From Brachionus rotundiformis (taxonomy: Eukaryota; Rotifera; Eurotatoria; Ploima; Brachionidae): DNA of 64,000 nucleotides. A program made the position numbers and the translations under genes. The notes under the pieces were generated by a model. It had not been told where the DNA came from. It was given only the letters and a program-made list of their open reading frames with translations, and did no database searches. Positions 22,876 through 34,640 of this stretch are shown here, piece after piece. The stretch covers positions 573,818 to 637,817 of the forward strand of contig JAESIW010000122.1 in the NCBI GenBank assembly GCA_016802295.1, given 5' to 3'. Every line of letters begins with the position of its first letter. The stretch's first letter is position 1.

Positions 22876-25739
22876 ATTAATAAACTAATAATACTATTAA
22901 ATTTTGTATAAATTTTTTTTTAATGTATTGTTCATATTCTTTTTCAATCATAGAGTTTCCGTTTAATTAAATGCTGTTTTTTTAAAATAAATAATTAATT
23001 TAAAATTTTATTTTTTAATATTTAAATTGATAATGATAAAATAAATATTACTTTTTTTTCTATTTGGATACAAAAATGGATCAAATTTGATCAAATTTAT
23101 TTAAGTTAAAATATCAGCTTTACCAAGGCAGGATTTGAAATTTTTTATAAATATTTAATTAGAAAATATGACATCTGTTTATTGTCTGCAATTGAATAAT
23201 TCTTTTAATTAAAATTGGTTTTGTCAATTAATTCGAAATTTCGTTTTAATAATATTTATTTTTTTCCAATTATTTAGATTTGTCAATAAGCAGTAAAAAA
23301 GCTTATTGATAGCCAAAGTAGTCAGATTTTAGTGCCGACTTGGTTCGTGGAAAATGTAGCTTACTGGACTTTATTTTGTTAAAATAACCAGTAATTATAA
23401 AAATGGTTCAAATATAATGTTGGAATTTCAGTTGGGTCAGAACTAGAGTTTAAGTTCAAAGGCTTGAAAATTGGAAATATCATTCTAAATTTTGTTTTCC
23501 AATCAAGATGCATGTGTAAAATGACTTCAAAACAGTCTTTACCAACACTCACTTTTATCTAGTTAAAAAAATCAATATTATTTAATTATTTTAATGATGA
23601 TATTAAATTTTAATTTAAGATTGAATTTTATCCAAAATTGGTCATAACTTTGAACCAAAATCAACACTATATAAACCAGATTGATATTAAAATTTAAAAA
23701 CTAATTAAATAAATTGGAAGAAAATAGATTTTTTTAGTTTTTTAGTTAATATAAAAATTATATTAAAAAAATTGAGCTTTTTTTTAATATAAAAAAATAT
23801 ATTCTTACAAAAAGATTATTTTTTAATAGTAGAAAAAATACTTGTTAACTCTAGAAACAATTTTATTTTATTAAGCAATTAAACTACACAAGGGCCTTAG
23901 TTTAATAAATGTTGGTTGGGGAAATATTCGAATAAGACGGATAAATGAAATAAGCTAGTACATATTTATAGTAAAGATTTAAAAAATCAAATTGAAATAT
24001 TTAATTGATTAAGACACTTATTATTTATTTAATTAAAATATTAAGATCATAACTTGATAAGTAATTGATTTTCATAGGATAGTAGATCATAGTAACATAC
24101 TTGTAAAAATAGCAAAAAAATATAAATTTTGATTTTCTGATGATGATCGTTTATTGCAGCCAATGCTCAATATTTGACTTGTTGAAGACGTTGATTGATT
24201 CTGAATTCAAAGAGCCAGTCGAATAGCTCTCAAGAGCCTTTTTATGACGGTTTCTATTTTTCTCAATGTTAAGATCTAGAATCGAAAATTCTAATAATTT
24301 TAATTAATATCCGACTAAACACATGCTTGAATGAAATGAATGAAATTCCACATCGTAGTACACTGTGAAAAAAAGCTTACTATTTTTAAAAGAGCTTAAA
24401 CATTAAAATTTCAGTTTTTCAGATTAGATTGAGAATTACAAAAATTACTTAATAAATAATAAAGAAATTGTTTATCAAAAATTAGTTTTTTCATATAATT
24501 TCTATGGAATAATTGACCTATTTTCTAGATTGAAAGTTTTACACAGTTCCGTAATGATTATTGCAGCCAATGCTCATTCAAAGAGCCAGTCTAAAACCAG
24601 GGGTCTCCCTTGATAAATCTAACCTTAACCCTAACCCCTTAAAGTATAGCAACTAAAAATTCCCTTGTCGCAATTACTAAGCTGGTAAGACTAAATAGTT
24701 GATTCTTTCCTCTTGTTTTTATTGGTTGAGCTGTTTCAAAATCATCTAGCAATTTTTTTAGTATACTAACACATTTATAAAAATTAGTTAGTCTAGTTAT
24801 CGATTATTTTATTTAAATCTAGCATCACATAAATAAAAACTAGTAGCACAAAAAATTTTTTTTTTGGTAGCAGAACAATAAAATTTAGTATCAGCATAAA
24901 ATTAAAGTCATTATTCACTCAGAATTGAGAAACTCAAATGCGACCTTTTTATCCGTCTAAACCAGAATATCTTTACAAAATCTATATTGGAGTATGTATT
25001 TGGTTTTAAATATTAAGGGAGATTTAACAAGAGAGGTGATGGAAATTTGCCAAACAACTGATAATGATCTAGTCTCGTCATGTCTGATTCACAAGTACAA
25101 TATTAAAACAGAGATTAGAGCAAGTCAGGACAATCAAACAGATACGGAACTGTGTAAAATTTTCAATCTAAAAAATAGGTCAATCACTGATGATGTTTTT
25201 TTTGTATTTTTTAATATCATCAATAAAAATAAATTAATCAATTAATTTTTTTCTTATCATAAAAATAAAAACATGCCCGTAATTAACTGTTTTGGTCCAA
25301 GATATATTTTTGAATAAAAAATAAAAACCAAAAATTGATTAAGATTATAAAATTAATGAATCTGGTTGTCAAGCTTGAACGGAAGTATAATTTTGGTTTA
25401 TTTTTCTTTTATGCAACGATAAAAAAAAAAGCATTCTAATTATCTCAACTGCCTATTTTAATCATGTTCTGCCAATGCTTGTCTATTGAAATTTTCATAT
25501 ATCTAATTTTGAATAAATGAACTGACGTCAAATTGAAATTTTTAATTAAAGATAACTAGAAAATTTCAATTAAACTAATTACAATCTTTCCCCATCACAA
25601 GCTTATGTAGTCTGATTAGGCTCTAACCATTTTCAGCAACAACCGCAACTAAAAAGCATAAATTAGAAAAACCAGGGGTCTTAATAGGGCGATTATTTAG
25701 CCTTTTTTTTAATTATTATTTTTAATAAACTATTTTAAA
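22876..25739. other. Gene-poor AT-rich interval
   Basis: No convincing gene. A degenerate repeat occurs twice: ATTGCAGCCAATGCTCA with AAAGAGCCAGTC nearby, at about 24155-24220 and 24558-24595. An 83-codon frame at 24994-25245 has no recognisable motif. The last 70 bp should hold the promoter or 5' UTR of the following gene. Confidence 0.6.
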
Positions 25740-27011
25740 ATGAATAATGCTTTTACTGGAGCGAGTACTAGTCGCTTGATAAATGTAGCGCCATGCCATG
25801 AGTCCGATGAGGAGAGCGGGGAGACAGTGGCGGGCAATGAGGGCCGGAACAGCATGGTATCGAACCGGGCCTCCAGCTTGGAGAGCTCGTTTTCACTAGA
25901 CATAGTCCGCCCGACCACAGCCCGCTCTTTGCCCATTCCATCCAGGTCCAAGCCGCCCAAAATCAACATCATCAAGAGTCCATCCAGTGAGTCAAAGAAC
26001 AACCAGCCAGACACCATCAAGCACTCAAATTCCACGCCACTGATGATCAAGCCTAGAAAAAACTCGGCAGGCATTTCTACCAAGACAAATTTGGACACTT
26101 ATCTGGACTATTCAATCAGCCCATTCACCACCAAGTTCGAGCTGATCGGCTCCAAGACCAACTACACTAGTGATGGCACTAGGATGCGCAAGTGCCGCAG
26201 CTCGACTCATTTAAACAAGCTAAAAACGACCCCTGATGACCATGTGGACACAGCTGAGCCATCTTTTATCCAAATAACCAATGATTTGTTCTGTGGCAAT
26301 TTAAGTCTGGTCAAAAACGAGAGGCAAATGTGCAAAATGAGCATAGAGTATTTGATAGACATGAGCAATATGCGGCCAGAGGAGATGGGTGCCAAAACTT
26401 TGGGAAAAATTCCGTGCAATTGTTTAAAGCAGCATTCCCGCATGTACATAAACATAGAGATAAGACAAACAGACTTTAAGAGTTTGTTCAAATCGTTCTG
26501 TGAAGTGAATAGATTTATACAAAAGTCGCACAAATCGCCGAGCACTCGGCGAGTCTTGATATTTGCCAAGAGCACCTATTCAGCTGAAGTGGTGTGCGCC
26601 GCAGCCCAGTATTTGATGGTAGAGTACGATATGAGTGTTGAAATGGCGCTCAAGAGTGTTGCCAAGCAGAAATTTGACTATTTGTACAGCAGGTTGGATG
26701 AGTGCTATCGGCACTATTTGTCTGACTTTGAGAAGTATCTGAGCTACATGTCTGTGAAAGTGTTTGGCAAATTTGGCTATGATGGGGAAGAGGGCAGGGA
26801 AAAAAGGAGTCTTCAGGCCAAACGGGACATGTTCGAGGAGAATTTTGAGTTCTATAATGAAAATGGAATAGAGGAGGCTGACGATGATGATGACGAGTTC
26901 GACAGGTCTTCCAGGTTGCAGTCGAGTATGACCAATCTGGTAGAGTCGGATGACAGAAAAAATTCTACTACCCCCAATAGACAAGCTCAATCACAGAAAA
27001 GTTCTAGATAA
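25740..27011 (+). CDS. Dual-specificity-phosphatase-like pseudophosphatase
   Basis: A single exon of 423 residues from ATG at 25740. Residues 1-175 are a low-complexity Ser/Pro/Lys-rich tail. About 176-330 has the DUSP fold pattern: FIQITNDLFCGNLSLV, then YLIDMSNMRPE, a helix before the active-site strand, then AAAQYLMVEYDMSVEMALKSV, which matches the helix after the P-loop of DUSPs. The P-loop itself is VLIFAKSTYSAEV (272-284). The HC of HCx5R is Phe275-Ala276 and the Arg position is Ala282, so no phosphatase chemistry is expected. The C-terminal about 90 residues are acidic (EEADDDDDEFD) and Ser-rich. It may work as a scaffold or phospho-protein binder like STYX. The closest paralogue is not clear. 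Confidence 0.7.
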   Translation: MNNAFTGASTSRLINVAPCHESDEESGETVAGNEGRNSMVSNRASSLESSFSLDIVRPTTARSLPIPSRSKPPKINIIKSPSSESKNNQPDTIKHSNSTPLMIKPRKNSAGISTKTNLDTYLDYSISPFTTKFELIGSKTNYTSDGTRMRKCRSSTHLNKLKTTPDDHVDTAEPSFIQITNDLFCGNLSLVKNERQMCKMSIEYLIDMSNMRPEEMGAKTLGKIPCNCLKQHSRMYINIEIRQTDFKSLFKSFCEVNRFIQKSHKSPSTRRVLIFAKSTYSAEVVCAAAQYLMVEYDMSVEMALKSVAKQKFDYLYSRLDECYRHYLSDFEKYLSYMSVKVFGKFGYDGEEGREKRSLQAKRDMFEENFEFYNENGIEEADDDDDEFDRSSRLQSSMTNLVESDDRKNSTTPNRQAQSQKSSR

Positions 27012-27156
27012 AAAATTCCTTGGATATAGAAAAATGTTTATTAATTAATACATTTGTATAATAAAAGGCTATTTTTTAAATTTTATTAATTGGTAATTTT
27101 TTTGTTATTGAATTGAATGCTGACCAGAGCAGAGATGCAAAAAATGCAATAATTCG

Positions 27157-27460
27157 AAATTTTGTCTTGGCAAAGCTGATCACTCAGGAAATTATCTAAC
27201 AAAGAAAGGTGACTGATTAATGAGCCATTTTTTTGCCAAACTGTTCCCTAACTCAATCAACTTTTTCTATAATTAGCAAATTTTTTTAGTCATCATTAAT
27301 TTTATATAATAAAAAAAATTAAATTTTTAAAATTATTTTTTAATCTCAAGATAAATCCACATAAACCCATCTAAATATTTATTTTTTAAAATTAAATTAA
27401 AATTAAACTCGCACAATTTAAAATTTAATAAATAAAAAATTAATTTTTTTATTTTATATT
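27157..27460. repeat. Duplicated block, left copy
   Basis: Shares long identical stretches with 28722-29030 (TTGGCAAAGCTGATCA, TTTTTTTGCCAAA, CCTAACTCAATCAA, AATCTCAAGATAAATCCACA, TAAACCCATCTAAATATTTA), in the same order and strand. Similarity may continue past 27460 into a degraded counterpart of the EGF gene start (GATTTTTGCCAAGA at about 27495). Confidence 0.8.
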
Positions 27461-27560
27461 AAGCTTTGAACTTAAGCTATAGGTAACTGGGCTGATTTTT
27501 GCCAAGATCTGTCAAACGTCGACCACATTAAGCCCCCAAAAGAATGATATTTTTATTCTG

Positions 27561-28609
27561 ATAACGGGTCTTCAATAATAAATTACCGTTTTTGTTTTCT
27601 AGAAAAGAAATATGTTCCAGTCAGCCAAAATTGCTGAAATTTTATACTTATAAACTAACACCTTTTTGTTAAAGAAATTGGTGTTATTAGCTTTCCACCT
27701 CTATTTAAACCGAAACGGGCCCTTATCACATTGACCGACTTTTGACTAAAAATGTCCTCGAAGTTTTGAATATTACTAATTTTTGATATACACATATTCT
27801 ATGCCAAATTTAATGCTGATTAAAATGAGCCATAGATCATTTCTCTATTATGTTCCGTTCGGAAAAAATCTTTAAAAAACCGCCAAAAAATGACCACTTG
27901 GTAAAATTCTGCTTCTTTTTGCTATAACTTTCTATAGTAACATTGGATCTAAATAAAATTTTACACAGTCATAGATTACTAAATAAGCTTTAAGTGTATA
28001 TATTAAATTTGTGGGTATCAGTTTTTGTTTGACCAAAGACTTTTAAATAAACCAAAATTTGGTAATCCATTTTTATGAATGTATTGACCTAAGTACTTAA
28101 AGTTAAATAATTAAAAAGTATCCTTAGTTAAAAGCTAAATAAATCTAATTTCTAAAAATATATTTGAAACTTGTGGTACTTTTGATTTTTGAAATCAAAT
28201 TAACTAAATTATGCTTTAGTTTTGAAATTTTTTAAATTTAAAATTTTAAATTTTGAATTAATTTAAACCCTTTAATTACATTATTTTCTATCAATTATTA
28301 AAAAAAAATTATCAATATATATATTTTTATTAATTATTATGCAAAAATTTATCTATTTATGACAATAAAATCCTTTGGCTTCTTCAACCTTTCTGACCCT
28401 ACTGGTAAAAGAATCTACGGCTCTTTTGATTTCTAAAGTCGGTATTTTACTTATTGCCCTCTTGATAGAGGTGAAAAGCTAATAACACCAATTTCTTTAA
28501 CAAGAAAGGTGTTAGTTTATAAGTATAAAATTTCAGCAATTTTGGTTGACTGGAACATATTTTTTTTCTAGAAAACAAAAACGGTCATTTATTATTGAAC
28601 ACCCGTTAT
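27561..28609. mobile_element. 1.05-kb inverted-repeat DNA element without ORF
   Basis: Inverted repeats of about 150 bp: the left arm runs from ATAACGGGTCTTCAATAATA to TTCCACCTCTAT near 27712, and the right arm is its complement at about 28459-28609, with few mismatches. The interior has no reading frame of note. No clear target duplication was found. It interrupts the region after the left copy of the duplicated block. Confidence 0.75.
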
Positions 28610-28721
28610 ACTTTTTAGCTGCCTTGAAAAAAACAATATATTTTAATCTTGATAATTTGATAATTAAATTTTTGTTTTAAACACTGAAAATTCCGAACCA
28701 ATTATTTTTACAAGATATAAA

Positions 28722-29030
28722 AGTCTTGGCAAAGCTGATCATTCAGAAACCATTTTGAGAAATATGACTGATGAATGAACCATTTTTTTGCCAAATTGGT
28801 CCCTAACTCAATCAAGTTATTCAATAATTAGCAAATTTATTTTACCAAAAAATGAGTCATCATTATTTTTTTCTACAAAAGAAATAAATTAAAATTTTTA
28901 TAAAATTATCTTTTAATCTCAAGATAAATCCACATAAACCCATCTAAATATTTATTTTTTAAAATTTAATTAAAATTAAACTGGCACAATTTTATTATTT
29001 AATAAATATTAAATTAATTTTTTTTTTATT
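28722..29030. repeat. Duplicated block, right copy
   Basis: Direct-repeat partner of 27157-27460, ending just before the EGF-domain gene. It probably contains that gene's promoter, so the left copy would be a duplicated promoter stranded by the inserted element. Confidence 0.8.
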
Positions 29031-29048
29031 TTAAAATTATTTTCTACA

Positions 29049-29593
29049 ATGATTTTTCTAAAGATTTTTTTGATTATTCAAAGCATTAGGAGCTCTCAAT
29101 TGAGGCTACTGAGCACTGATTTTTGCCAAGACCAAAGTTTATCTACCTTTAAAAAGTTAATTTGCAGATTAGCCTCTATAAAGGTGACTACATTAGGCGC
29201 CGAAGACGGCTTATCATCAACCAAGGTGACGCCTTTTCCAAAAATTAAGATATGTTCTGTCAATCCATGTCTTAATGACGGCATTTGTGTTATCCAGTAT
29301 GGTTCAATAGGCTGTTTGTGCAGATCCACTTTTCGCGGGCCTATTTGTGAATCTAGATACAAATTTTGTCCCCGTGTAAAAATGGTGGGACATGCATTCA
29401 GAGTAAAGGGTTTGATGGAACGTGTAAATGTCCACCCGGATATCGTGGTTCCACTTGTAATATCAATTCATGCTCGAGCCAGTTAGCCAAAATGTGTAAA
29501 AATAATTCAAAATGTATCTTGGTAAATGATAGCTTACGCTGTCTGTGTATGTTTGGTTTTAACGGTGAATTTTGCCAAAATAAATTAATATGA
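29049..29593 (+). pseudogene. Secreted EGF-repeat protein with a frame break
   Basis: ATG at 29049 opens a hydrophobic leader (MIFLKIFLIIQSI). An EGF repeat follows at about residues 75-105 (CSVNPCLNDGICVIQYGSIG). After CESRY the EGF pattern continues in another frame: SPCKNGGTCIQSKGFDGTC, then a partial third repeat, ending at 29593. Only a few bases separate the two readings (29346-29366), too few for any intron of the sizes seen here. Either an indel has broken the gene, or the sequence has an error. If repaired by one indel it would be a small secreted protein with three EGF-like units. Called a pseudogene with reservation. Confidence 0.5.
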
Positions 29594-29807
29594 ATTAATT
29601 GTTTTTTAAGAGTTTTTGATAAAAAATGATAATTTTTATTATACTTAAGTCATAATTTTAACTTAGCTGCAATTAATTTATTTAAAATTTAATAAATTTA
29701 TCTGTTAATTGATTATTTTTATTTTATTGATTACTTTTGATATTAAGTTTTTCAAAAAAATGATTAAGAAATAAATTAAAATTTTTTTGTCTCTTCATTT
29801 TGGTTAA

Positions 29808-31020
29808 TTAACACCATATTTTTATACTTTTATCATTTGAGCCAACCACAAGCTCTCCATTTGGTAAAACAGCCATTGACTTAATGTCGCTTGTGCCGTA
29901 GTCAATCGTTTTCTTGACAATTCCATTCGTAACATCCCATATTTTTATAGTTTTATCTTTGGACGCACTTGCCAAGTCGCCATTTGGTAAAACTACAACT
30001 GAAACTACCCCTAGTGTGTGATTATTCAATGATTTTTTAACATATCCATTATTAATGTCCCATATTTTAACAGAATTGTCCAAAGAGCCACTTACCAAAT
30101 CGCCATTTCCCATACTAGCAATACATGTCACTGAATCAGTATGAGAATTTAAGGTTCTTTTTTGAGTTCCATTTAAATACCATATTTTAATGCTTCTGTC
30201 TGTTGATGCACTAGCCAAGTAGCCATCAGCTAAAGAAAGCACTTTATTCACATCATTTGAGTGACCAGTTAGTGTCTTGTTCACAGTTCCATCATCAACA
30301 TTCCATATTTTAATTGTATCATCCCGAGATGAACTTGCAATCTGGCTGTTGGATAAAGCAGTGACTGATTCCGAACCTTCTGTATGGTTATTGAGAGTTT
30401 TTATCAGAGTTCCTTCTAAAGTATTCCATATTCTAACAGTAGTGTCCCAAGATGCGCTTACTAAATTGCCATTTGGTAAAGCGTCTATAGAGAATATTCC
30501 ATTACTGTGGCCTATCAAATTCTTCTTAACACTGCCAGTGATAGGATTCCAAATTTTTATCCTGCTATCCATGGATCCACTGGCTATTTCGCCATTGCTA
30601 AAGACAAAAAGAGAAAATACTTCACCTTGGTGACCAAGAAGAGTTTGACATGCTTCAAAATTGTCATATTAGGTATCAATATTGGACAAAATAGTAAAAA
30701 AAGTTACTTGTTCCATATTGTCTACTACAGGTGGCCTCTTGAACTATAATTTTACTCGTCGGATCATCTATAAGCATGACATCAGATAAGCATGTCTCAT
30801 ACAAAATACAATTGTGATCTTTTATTATGGAAAAACCACAATTGGTACATTTTGATGCACATTGTATTGAACTTGGACTTGGTAAATTAATTATCTGATT
30901 TGGTCCAAGTTCATTTTTTACTCCTTTTCCATCAATTATTTTAAAAATTGAGCTTTTTGGCCAGCTTTTGGATGGTACAAAGAGTATAATTAAGCTTAAA
31001 TAATAAAAATAATTCTCCAT
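29808..31020 (-). CDS. Predicted secreted PAN-like plus seven-blade WD40 protein
   Basis: Two exons (31020-30708 and 30652-29808; 55-bp intron, phase kept) give 385 residues. The N-terminus is a plausible signal peptide (YFYYLSLIILFVPSKSW). Residues about 25-105 form a cysteine-rich PAN/apple-like segment (CASKCTNCGFSI, CILYETC, ATC). From about 108 seven WD40 repeats follow at 40-41-residue spacing with very uniform wording (LVSASWDTTVRIW, LASASTDRSIKIW, LASASKDKTIKIW); the last ends at the stop. Uniform repeats suggest recent blade amplification. WD40 propellers are normally intracellular, so a secretion signal ahead of one is notable. Function unknown; an extracellular binding role is inference. 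Confidence 0.78.
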
Positions 31021-31748
31021 TTTAAAATGTAATTTTAATCGAAAACGAAAATTTTTAATATAAAATGGGAGTTAATTAAAAATTTATTAAAGCAAACTAG
31101 ATATGTAAAGAATACTAAATAATTAAAATTAATTTATCAATTTGGCAAATTTAATCAGTCTGAAATCAACAAGTGGATATTTTTATAAATTAAATTTAAT
31201 ACTTAATTAAAATTTGAAAGCCTATTAATTATTAATTAAATAAATTTGTTTTTTCTAATTAAAGCTGACATTAAATTTTTGCAATTAATTTTCATTTCGT
31301 TCAAAATAAATAAATAATTTTAATACATTAATTTAATTTAATTTAATTCTTAAATGAATCATTGGTAGCATGTTTTACCAAACAAGAGTCGACTTTTCTG
31401 GTATCAGGTGGTACAAGCCATTGTTATCGAAGAACTTCTATTATGCTTGTCAGGATTTTTATCCAAATATGTTTGGAGGGTCTCTTTCTTAATTATTATT
31501 TAGCCATGTACACTTGGTCAACAATACTCAACAAAATAAAACAAAGAAAATTATTTAATAATTTATTTTTAATAAAAAAATATAAACGTCTATTAAAATC
31601 TTCTCATTTTAAAATATAATGAGCTATCACTCGTTATATTTATCAGTTGATTAATTAATTTTTATAGTTTAAGTTGTCTAGCTTGGTAAAATTTAAAAAA
31701 AAAGCATTTAAACTTCTTTTTATTTGATAAATTAGTCGTATTTTAGAT
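31021..31748. other. Intergenic, no feature seen
   Basis: AT-rich sequence between the 5' end of the WD40 gene and the 3' end of the ZP gene. An 85-codon frame at 31362-31619 has no recognisable character. Confidence 0.5.
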
Positions 31749-33176
31749 TTACCATCTTGTGGCATCACTTAATGGTTCAGTTTGATTCTGAAAATAGCTG
31801 TCTTGGAAATTTCTCGAATTCATGTCATATTTACAGCTCTCACTAGTTTGGCAAATACTTTCCGTATTCTCAGTCCTGTCCATACTGAATCTGTACCTTC
31901 TGTTCAGCCATTTGTAGGCCATTATTGTAACAACAGACACCATCATTGCGAACACAATCATTATAGCCGAGACTAGAATGGCCTTGATCAGGCCTGAGAA
32001 TGGTCTTGGACTTATTTTAAGTTCTAAATTTAAATTTAATTATTTCTAAATTTGGTAAAAATATCTCATGTACCAATAACATGTGGCAATTGTCCACTTT
32101 CTTTAATGTGTTGAGGATCAATTTGAAGTCCGAAAGGATTGTCCACTGTTAAATGAATCTCTGTCTTTTTAAACCCAAACTCTGTCTCATTTTTCAGCAG
32201 TCTTATTCTTGAATTTGGCAACTTGGTATCGCATGCCATAGAGTTGCATTTGTTGAGACAAATTTTGGTCCAGCATGTGAAAAGAACCGACTGAGCCGAC
32301 TTGAGTCGGAATACTTCCATCAAATTGCTCTGTATGTGATAATCATCTATTTTGTGAAAGCTCAATGAGACCGTATTGGCATCATTGATCACTGGACATC
32401 TTTAAATTTTTTAAATTAATTTTTTTTTCTCAATATTTAATTAATTAATTAATTGTAACCCTCTATAAATTAGATCAATATTTTCCATTGAGTTTTTATC
32501 AGCTGACATGGTACAATTTTCAATGGTCATATCAAGTCCAAGCTCTAGGCTTAAGTTTTATAAATTTATCTATCTATCTAAAATTAAGACTACCTCTTTT
32601 GGCAAGCTTAATGTCTATCAACAACTTATCACCTACAAACACAGAGCTGCCATCTAAAACCGGCCTATTGTTCACCGGGTCGTACATGTTCATCAAAATG
32701 TCCACATTTTTGGTCAAACTTTGTACAGGATGCCTTTAAATTTCATAAAATTGTCATATTTTATTAGATTTTATTATTTTTCTTGCTTGTATTGGATTTT
32801 TTGAGCACAATTTTGGTCCTTTGGACACCAGCATTCATCTGTGTTGGCATCATTGTCATAGTCCAGACACAAGGTGTTCTTTTCCAGGCACAATCGGCAC
32901 TTGTTCTCCTCAATGTTGTTAATGGGATGACCACAGTGAGTGTCGTTGACTGGAAGATACTTTTCTCTGCAAACACATTTGAATGCGTCGCCTGACCACT
33001 TGCAGTTTGAGTTAACAGCTGTGCACTGTCCAGGTATGCATTCTTGGCCAATGTTACCATCGGCTTTTAATCAGGATCACAATTAGTTACACTCTTTTCA
33101 GCAATTATTCAAATTTACCATTGGATTTTTGCGAAATCAAAAGGATTAAAGTCAAAATTAAACTTTTTTTTGACAT
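31749..33176 (-). CDS. Single-pass membrane protein with ZP-type module
   Basis: Six exons, all in phase: 33176-33119, 33063-32787, 32733-32594, 32544-32460, 32399-32074 and 32023-31749. Product 386 residues. A signal peptide (SLILTLILLISQKSNA) is followed by a cysteine-rich EGF/EB-like region (about 22-110; CIPGQCTAVNSNC, CVCREKYLP, DECWCP). A ZP-type module follows with VFVGDKLLIDIKLA, MTIENCTMS, LIYRGCPVIND, VEVFRLK-like and C-x3-C-x3-C spacing (CLNKCNSMAC). A transmembrane helix lies near 310-335 (AILVSAIMIVFAMMVSVV), then a short cytoplasmic tail. The module looks closest to the ZP-C half; a full ZP-N is not evident. Intron 2 uses a GC donor (ACAA|GCAAGA). ZP proteins polymerise in apical matrices or cuticles; that role is family knowledge only. 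Confidence 0.82.
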
Positions 33177-33959
33177 GATGGTTTTATGTTGGAAAATTTT
33201 GATTTTAACAGTTTAATAAAACAAAGGTTTATATCTAATTAATTTGTTTGGTAAACAAGGGACTATGTTTGAGCAAGAATTATGGCTTTAATTAATCTAT
33301 TTGGGTTTTTGAAGCCCAATGCCGAAATTTGTTTACCATAGACCTCAATGTTCAGATGAACTTTCAATTTTGTAAAAACTAATTAAAAATTATATGTGAA
33401 ATTAATGTATTTTTTTTCCTTTATAAACTTTGACATTTGAAATGGGAAAAAAAAACAAATTTTGGAAAACATAATTAATGGCTAAAATTAATAGAGTTAG
33501 CTGAGTTGGTACATCGAATACCGTTTAGAATATCATGTAATAAAATCTGAAATATTTTTATATTGATATTTTATTTTTCATGAAAAAATAACTTGTATAA
33601 ATTAATAAATAAAGATAATTAATGAGAATTTTTTTATTTAATTATCAGTCACAAGTTGACTATTCAATTTTTATTTTGAAAAATCACAAGAGATTTGACT
33701 TTATCGATTTTAGTAAATACTTTATCTTAATTTAAAAATTTTATTTATTAAGTTTATTAATAAAAATAAGACTCTCTTTAAGAATAATATTCTGTATATT
33801 TTCAAATTATCTTGTAGAGAAATACAAAATATTTTCATTCATACAGACTGGCCCAACCAACTATTCTAACCAAATTATCTGCAGTATGTCTATTTTTCCT
33901 AAAACCTGACTGACTAACCTTTTATTAATACTTTTTTTGTTCTTGACTTATTGACTAAT

Positions 33960-34640
33960 CTAAGGATACTTTTCTCAGCAGCATTTTCATGGTTATTTCA
34001 GAACACACAGAGTCTAAGCTACTATTATATTCAATAACTGGCAATTTCTCTAGACTTAAAGTTTTCTAATCTGCTCTTTTAAAATCAAAATTAGTGTAAA
34101 CATTATACCTTGTAATTAATCGAGTATCTCATTAGTTGTGAAAATAAGTTATTCAACATTATGGACTATCTATCAACTCTTGTAAAAATACAGTTTTTTA
34201 AGACGTTTATATTGCCTTATTTTGATTATTTTGGCAACATATTTCATTTTATCACTACTCGGTTAGATAGAAAGTTACGCCTTCCTTCACATTTGTGAGC
34301 TGTGAGGGAATGCGATGCTTTGCTAACCTTACTCCTCCACTTGGCCCTTTGTTATTAACTGAATTCACAAGTTCCGCATCATAATACTAATTGACATGAT
34401 TATATTTGTTTTGAATATTATAAAAATTGAATCAGATCTCCACGTTATCGCCTTTCTTTTAGAGTTTCCAATCCTAAATAAGCTAACCTTGCACCATGAA
34501 TCATTTCAACGTTTTACTTTTTTAAATGATTTTATAAACAATTTAATTTTAATTTGTAAAATTTATCTTATTTTATTTTATTTAAATAAATGGAGTGTTA
34601 AATGGTCTTTATGACAAGGGCACTAGCCTGTTGATTAAAA
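33960..34640 (+). mobile_element. LINE fragment with 3' tail
   Basis: Matches the older LINE at 12030-12150 (TCTCATTAGTTGTAAA, TATCAACT, ATTGCCTTATTTTGATTAT) and ends with the same tail family (AAATGGAGTGTTAAATGG...CACTAGCCTGTTGATTAA). Frames are broken. It fills much of the gap between the ZP gene and LIS1; the rest (33177-33960 and 34640-35390) shows no gene. Confidence 0.6.

Noticed and set aside
24625..24645. CCTTAACCCTAACCCC as interstitial telomere
   Set aside because: Only about two degenerate units; too short to mean anything.
24994..25245. 83-codon frame as a gene
   Set aside because: No start context, motif or splice partner seen; left as unassigned.
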